A DNA stretch of 22,441 bases. Origin: Welwitschia mirabilis. Its lineage: Eukaryota; Gnetophyta; Gnetopsida; Welwitschiales. The position numbers and the translations under genes are program-made. Location of the stretch: positions 241,697,224 to 241,719,664 of the forward strand of contig JBOZIK010000001.1 of the NCBI GenBank assembly GCA_051453625.1, read 5' to 3'. Below the pieces are notes generated by a model, which worked only from the letters and a program-made list of their open reading frames with translations, had not been told where the DNA came from and did no database searches. Shown here piece by piece: positions 17,850 to 22,441 of this stretch; within the stretch, counting starts at the first letter, position 1, and every line of letters starts with the position of its first letter.

Positions 17850-18873
17850 CTGTAGCTTTATAGATTTTTAAAACTTAGACAAGCTTAATGGCATGTCATC
17901 ATAGGTATGTCTTGTGAAATATAAGAGGTTTATAAACTTAAAAAGTACATATGTTATTAGGAAGAATTTAGGTTCTCTAAATTTAATATAAGTTTTTTTA
18001 AGGAGTTAAGTGAACTACTTTCCTCTTATCTACAACTTGTAAAGTAATTAGTCCTCATTATTTGTAATTGATTTCTTCTCATCCTTCTAGATTAGAAGAC
18101 TGTTGTGTGTTATGTTACTTGAATTAGCCTCAAAATCATAACAAATGAGTGTATAGCACAAAAGAAAATTGTGTTCTCTTTTGTAATAAATATTTCATGT
18201 TAATTATTAGTAGACTATAAGACTTATTTAATTATGTTCTAATAAAAACAATGAAGTAAAGTATGAGAAATAAAAAATGCTACTTAAACATGTAAAGATA
18301 TTACTTATTAGAAAGAAATAAGACAATTACAAATAAATAATAATGCTAATTATAGTAGTAAAGTAACTAAAAAGGTTAATAATTGTAATATATATAGAAG
18401 GTTCTATAAATATATATCACTTCAAATAGAAACTTAAGAAAGATAAGTACACATTGTTACCTTAGAATGGCTATGAGCTCTTGGTATATATTGATTTTTC
18501 TTGGATATTTTACTATATTTAGAATATCACTTATTTTGTCTCTTCTTATGTTGTATTTAATTGCAATTTTTTATGATTAAATGGACCTATTCCACCATAT
18601 TTTTCTCCTTATTTATTTTGTTGTTTAAAAAGGTAAACATCATTTCAATGGAAGTAAAATAAGAACATGCATCCAAGCAAGGGTGTAAAGCTAAAGAACA
18701 AGTGTTTATGATTATCCCTTTATCATTTTTTGATTGTTAATTATGTTAAGAAGTGTTTAATATATTTAATTCTATTGTAAAGAAGCCCCAAAGTTAATAA
18801 ACTATCTTAAAAATGATGTCAATTTATCATTTGTTTAAACTAAGCTTAGTAAAATGCATCATTATTTTATTAT

Positions 18874-18914
18874 TAGTAGTAGTAGTAGTAGAAGAAGAAT
18901 AAGAAGAAGAAAAA
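18874..18914 (+). repeat. Compound microsatellite (TAG)n-(GAA)n
   Basis: About six TAG units pass directly into GAA/AGA units, interrupted once by TA. This is a compound trinucleotide microsatellite and is likely to vary in length between individuals. Confidence 0.9.
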
Positions 18915-19711
18915 TAGCTTTTATGTAAATACATTAACCAAAAATGTTGTAACTCTTAATGCGACATGATGGTTTGTTAAAATTATTAGGTAGAGTCTGA
19001 AGCATTAGGTGCATATAGATAGGACTATGTGGTGTTAACCAAGATAAACTAGGTTAATCCCTAATAATATATAAGGAACTAATACTTACCAAACTTTTAC
19101 TTCTATACCCTTTTTTGCAAGTAGAATCTTGTTAAATTTGTAAAAGTAGATATCACTTATTATGTGAAGTATTCATCTAAATTCTATCATAACCTAGTAT
19201 AAGTATTCTAATTAAAAAGTTTATGATACTACTTTTAAGATAAAAAAATTATGACTCGATGTAAAATATAATAATAAGGAGTACTATAGTAGCCACACGA
19301 AGTAATGTATGGGAATTACACATATTTTATTTGAAAAAGAAACCATATTGATAGGTACTATCTTAAACCCCATAGTCGTATAACATTAAAAGATATATCA
19401 AATAATTTTATAAATTTTCAAAACATTCTTGAAATAGTAGGTAATATTCCTAAGTTAAAAAGTTTAATAAAAACATGTAAAAGGAATATTAAAAAAATAT
19501 AAGCATTATCTAATCTATGTTTACAAGAATAATAAACACTAAACACTAGAGATTATTCATTTACTTGTAGAAATAATGGACTAAACATTAACTAAATGTT
19601 AACACAAATATTGCTAGTTAATAAGTTCATATTATTCAATGAGATATACTTATTATAACATAAGATCGAGATACTATATTGATACTAAACATTTCACAAA
19701 GAAGTCCAACC

Positions 19712-19748
19712 AAAAAAAGAAAAAAGGAGAAGGGGTGGGGGAATGAAA
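19712..19748 (+). other. Polypurine run with G-clusters
   Basis: A run of A and G ending GGAGAAGGGGTGGGGGAATGAAAA, broken only by single T residues. It could be a retroelement polypurine tract followed by TG, but no LTR was recognised after it, so it is recorded as a composition feature only. Confidence 0.4.
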
Positions 19749-20374
19749 ATTAATATCACTAGTTTATATTTAGATAGTAGTAGGCAGTAAATGTTTTAGT
19801 CCTCTAAGAGTTCTAAGAAGTAAGAGCATCAACTATCTACTCTTTTCTTTATATGTTCTATGTTAAAATATCTTAATAAAAAGAAGAAATGTGTTTTTAA
19901 AGAGATCACTCATTTTTTTATGTTTAAAACAAAAGTTAATATGTTTTAATGGTTTCCCCCTCTTTTTTCCACTCTTATAAGAAATTAAAAATCCCCTTTT
20001 CATTAAAGGGCAACAAAATGTGATAAAGTTTACAACACCTTTATAACAAGAAATAAGATTATAGATCTAAGAGACTAAAGAAATTAATATATTAATTATA
20101 AAGAATAAAAATTAATGTCCTACACAAAGAAGAGTAGATCAATGATACTGTCTTTTTTAGGTTTAAAATAAAGTAGCCATAATTTTACTATTCCTTCTAT
20201 TTTATTTAGACTTATGATGAAAGCTATAATCTTCCACTATTGTTGTTGTTTATTCTAGACTTACATGTTAGTAAAAGGAGATACATGAATCTAATTAAAG
20301 ATCTAAAATTCCAACTATACTCTTACTAAATTATTCATTTTTAAAGAATGAAAGACTAAAAAGATACTTTGTTC

Positions 20375-20389
20375 TTTTTTTTTTTTTTT
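20375..20389. repeat. Homopolymer of 15 T
   Basis: An uninterrupted T15 run. On the minus strand it would read as a poly(A) tail, but no retroposon body was recognised next to it. Confidence 0.85.
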
Positions 20390-20603
20390 AAATTTTAAAA
20401 CTCATTTGATTGTGTTTCCTCCAAACATTGTACCATAGCGTTATGATTAGAAATCTCCTTGAAGAGCATCATTTTTCATCATCATTATTTACTTTACCTT
20501 TAGACACATTCTAAGCTATGTTTCTTTGAAATTTAAAACTTATCACACTATTTTTAAGATGTTTATAAAAAACATGCCTTATTTTTAACACATTCATCAA
20601 TAA

Positions 20604-20640
20604 TAAATGCCTTAAATTTTTTGATCCTTTAAGGCATTTA
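20604..20640. repeat. Perfect 13-bp inverted repeat with ATGCCTTA direct repeats around it
   Basis: TAAATGCCTTAAA (20604-20616) and its exact reverse complement (20628-20640) flank an 11-base spacer. The core ATGCCTTA also occurs in direct orientation at 20574-20581 and 20649-20656, giving four occurrences of one octamer in about 85 bp, one of them inverted. Confidence 0.8.
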
Positions 20641-20680
20641 ACAAAACAATGCCTTAAAACATAGGTTTAAAACAAAACAA

Positions 20681-20706
20681 AAATAATAATTATAATAATA
20701 ATAACA
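20681..20706. repeat. ATA/ATT microsatellite
   Basis: Runs of AAT/ATA triplets with one ATT interruption, following A-rich AAAAC repeats. Confidence 0.8.
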
Positions 20707-20763
20707 ATATAATCTCTCATTGTCAAATTGAAAACCATTGCATATTTTTTTGCTGAAACACAC

Positions 20764-20850
20764 CAAGAATCACCTCTCCAAGTTATTTCATGTATCAAGA
20801 ATTACCTATCCAAGTTATTCTGTGCATTGTCTAGGTAGCACCTCTCCAAG
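20764..20850 (+). repeat. Three-copy repeat, period 32-36 bp
   Basis: CAAGAATCACCTCTCCAAG at 20764 is followed by CAAGAATTACCTATCCAAG at 20796 and a third, more diverged copy sharing ACCTCTCCAAG at 20840. The first two copies also share AGTTATT after the core. Confidence 0.75.
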
Positions 20851-21843
20851 AGAGTTGCCATACAAGAAAGGGACTAAAAGCTCTATAAAATAAGTGAGTA
20901 AAGGTAAAACTAGAGAATAACATGTTTGGGCTGGTTTTCCTTCTTGTTTAAGACCTCAAATCTCATTACCTTCTTCATTCATTTAGGTGAGAAATGTTAT
21001 ACAATATTAATATAGGATATATAGGAGACTTTAACAAAATGAGGATCTTCATCCCTTGATTTATTCATTATGAAATTTTATTTTTCCATCTTTTCTCCTT
21101 AGGGTTCATGTCTTCAAATTCTAAAGCATTCTGTAGTCTTTGTGCTCTAACAATCTTCCCTTTAGAACAAGCTCTCTTGATTCTATGGGAATTTAGTTTA
21201 TCTTTAATATATAAGATATATAGAAAATGATAATGTTTAATTTATCTTTAATATTTTTCAAGTTTAAGATTATATTTTGTAGCATAATTATCCTTTTTAT
21301 TTAATAGGCTTAGTTAAAACCTTAAAACATTAACTTAGTTTTCAAACTTATATAGGAGGTTTACTTTGAAAATTGACATTTTCTAAAAACATCTGTGATT
21401 AGATATTCACTTTCATACAAAACTATGATCATTCACACAAAATATTGATTAGTTTTATTTATTAAAATCAATTCCCCTTGAATGAACATTGACTTACCTA
21501 AAATTAGTTTTCCTTACATGACTTTTCTTTTTTCTATTAATTATCACAGATTAAAAATAAATTTTGATTAATAAACATTCTTTTTCATTTTCTCATATGT
21601 AGTTTTAAGAAAGATATTATAGGATTCATATTCATTTTCAAAAACCTCTAAATACTTGACATATTCTTGAAAAATTATGTTAGCAAAAATTCACTAGAAA
21701 TCAACGGTTTTACAACTCTATAGCTTAATTTTTTATATAAAAGGAGTTAACAACCTTGTTATGGATAATCTTAAAGGACTGGTATATCTTGTATTTCACA
21801 CATTTTTAGTAAGATATAAGATACATTCAAAGACATTCCATTG
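20851..21843. other. AT-rich DNA, no recognised gene
   Basis: Nothing identifiable on either strand. No long frames and no retroelement motifs. Confidence 0.55.
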
Positions 21844-21972
21844 TTAGAAACACATTTATTTTATCAAAACAATCTAACTGACCATTTGTTCTTTTAGCTT
21901 ATAACATTTATTAGAAACACATTCATTTTATCAAAATAATCCCACTAACCCTCTATCCTTTAATCTTGTAAA
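21844..21972 (+). repeat. 67-bp diverged tandem duplication
   Basis: TTAGAAACACATTTATTTTA at 21844 recurs at 21911 as TTAGAAACACATTCATTTTA. The similarity continues through TCAAAAYAATC and CTAACYRACC into a T-rich end. The copies differ at several positions, mostly transitions. Confidence 0.75.
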
Positions 21973-22441
21973 TTTTTTACTTTCTTAATACTATAAATAT
22001 CACTTAATAATCATTTCAACTATGCTTTTGTTACATAATTCTGCCTACATATCTACAAATTGTACCCTTTATTTAAAAATATGTTTGTTTGTTAAGGATA
22101 GGGATGATTTGATCTCTGCAAAGTTAAAATGGATAACTTATCTTTATGCATAAATGAGCCATTTACTTAAATTATGTTTCTAACTTCCAAATATCATCTT
22201 ATGTGAATTTACACTAGATATCTTTTCAACATCATGGGGCATTAAATAGGACTTATGTTGGAGAACTTATTGATCAAAGTTCTCAGTTTGAGTGATAAAA
22301 TACTAATAAAGACAAGGAGTGTTCATAAATATAGTAAATAAAACAAGTAAAGAATGGATACTTTCGAATGCCTCTATCACATATAATATATATGTTGCGA
22401 TGCTAATTTGTAGGAATTTGATGGTATATTTAGAGTACTTT
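21973..22441. other. AT-rich DNA, no recognised gene
   Basis: No gene, repeat or RNA feature could be supported up to the window end. Confidence 0.5.

Larger units (their letters stand above)
17850..20600. other. AT-rich DNA, no recognised gene
   Basis: No frame of substance and no retroelement motif was found on either strand. The stretch contains simple repeats and a purine tract, listed separately, and otherwise nothing I can name. Confidence 0.55.

Noticed and set aside
20764-20850. CRISPR-like spaced repeats
   Set aside because: Only three diverged copies with no unique spacers of constant size, in a eukaryotic setting. It is an ordinary tandem repeat.

Overview
The window looks like plant nuclear DNA, probably from a large, repeat-rich genome such as that of a gymnosperm. 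This is inferred from style: most of it is very AT-rich (sample lines near 25% G+C), poor in CpG, and filled with heavily decayed Ty1/copia retrotransposons and small local duplications. The species cannot be fixed from the sequence. No tRNA, rRNA, CRISPR array or bacterial-type operon was seen.

One gene looks intact. It lies at 14469-15083 on the plus strand and is a single uninterrupted exon of 204 codons. It sits in a sharply bounded island (about 14.14-15.14 kb) that is richer in GC and CpG than everything around it. It has a TATA box, a cluster of CGTCA motifs and a poly(A) signal. The protein has a signal peptide, a Gly-Gly-Trp-Ile-Tyr segment and an HTHP-x(n)-SSD segment. It resembles the JAB/MPN metallopeptidase fold, in particular the DUF4329-type branch best known from bacteria. 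This is the most interesting object in the window: a probably secreted plant JAB-like protein that keeps the His-His-Asp metal ligands but shows no obvious catalytic Glu.

Layout. 0-1.9 kb: AT-rich, with one unidentified coding-like scrap on the minus strand. 1.95-2.2 kb: fragment of a plus-strand copia polyprotein. 3.2-4.44 kb: a 1.2-kb block extremely purine-rich on the plus strand. 5.7-7.8 kb: decayed plus-strand copia element (zinc knuckle, protease, integrase, start of reverse transcriptase). 7.87-8.24 kb: short tandem motifs, a perfect hairpin and an LTR/PPT-like junction. 8.24-9.9 kb: a second decayed copia element on the minus strand, converging on the first. 9.9-13.86 kb: AT-rich DNA without a recognised gene. 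13.86-15.17 kb: the gene and its control region. 16.4-17.85 kb: two diverged tandem copies of an unidentified former coding unit, both ending at the same stop position, plus a younger 74-bp duplication of its 3' end. 17.85-22.44 kb: AT-rich DNA with microsatellites, a perfect inverted repeat and short tandem duplications.

There is no sign that the genes cooperate as a pathway. The picture is one isolated, conserved-looking gene in a field of old transposon debris. All family calls rest on motifs recognised by eye; no search was run.
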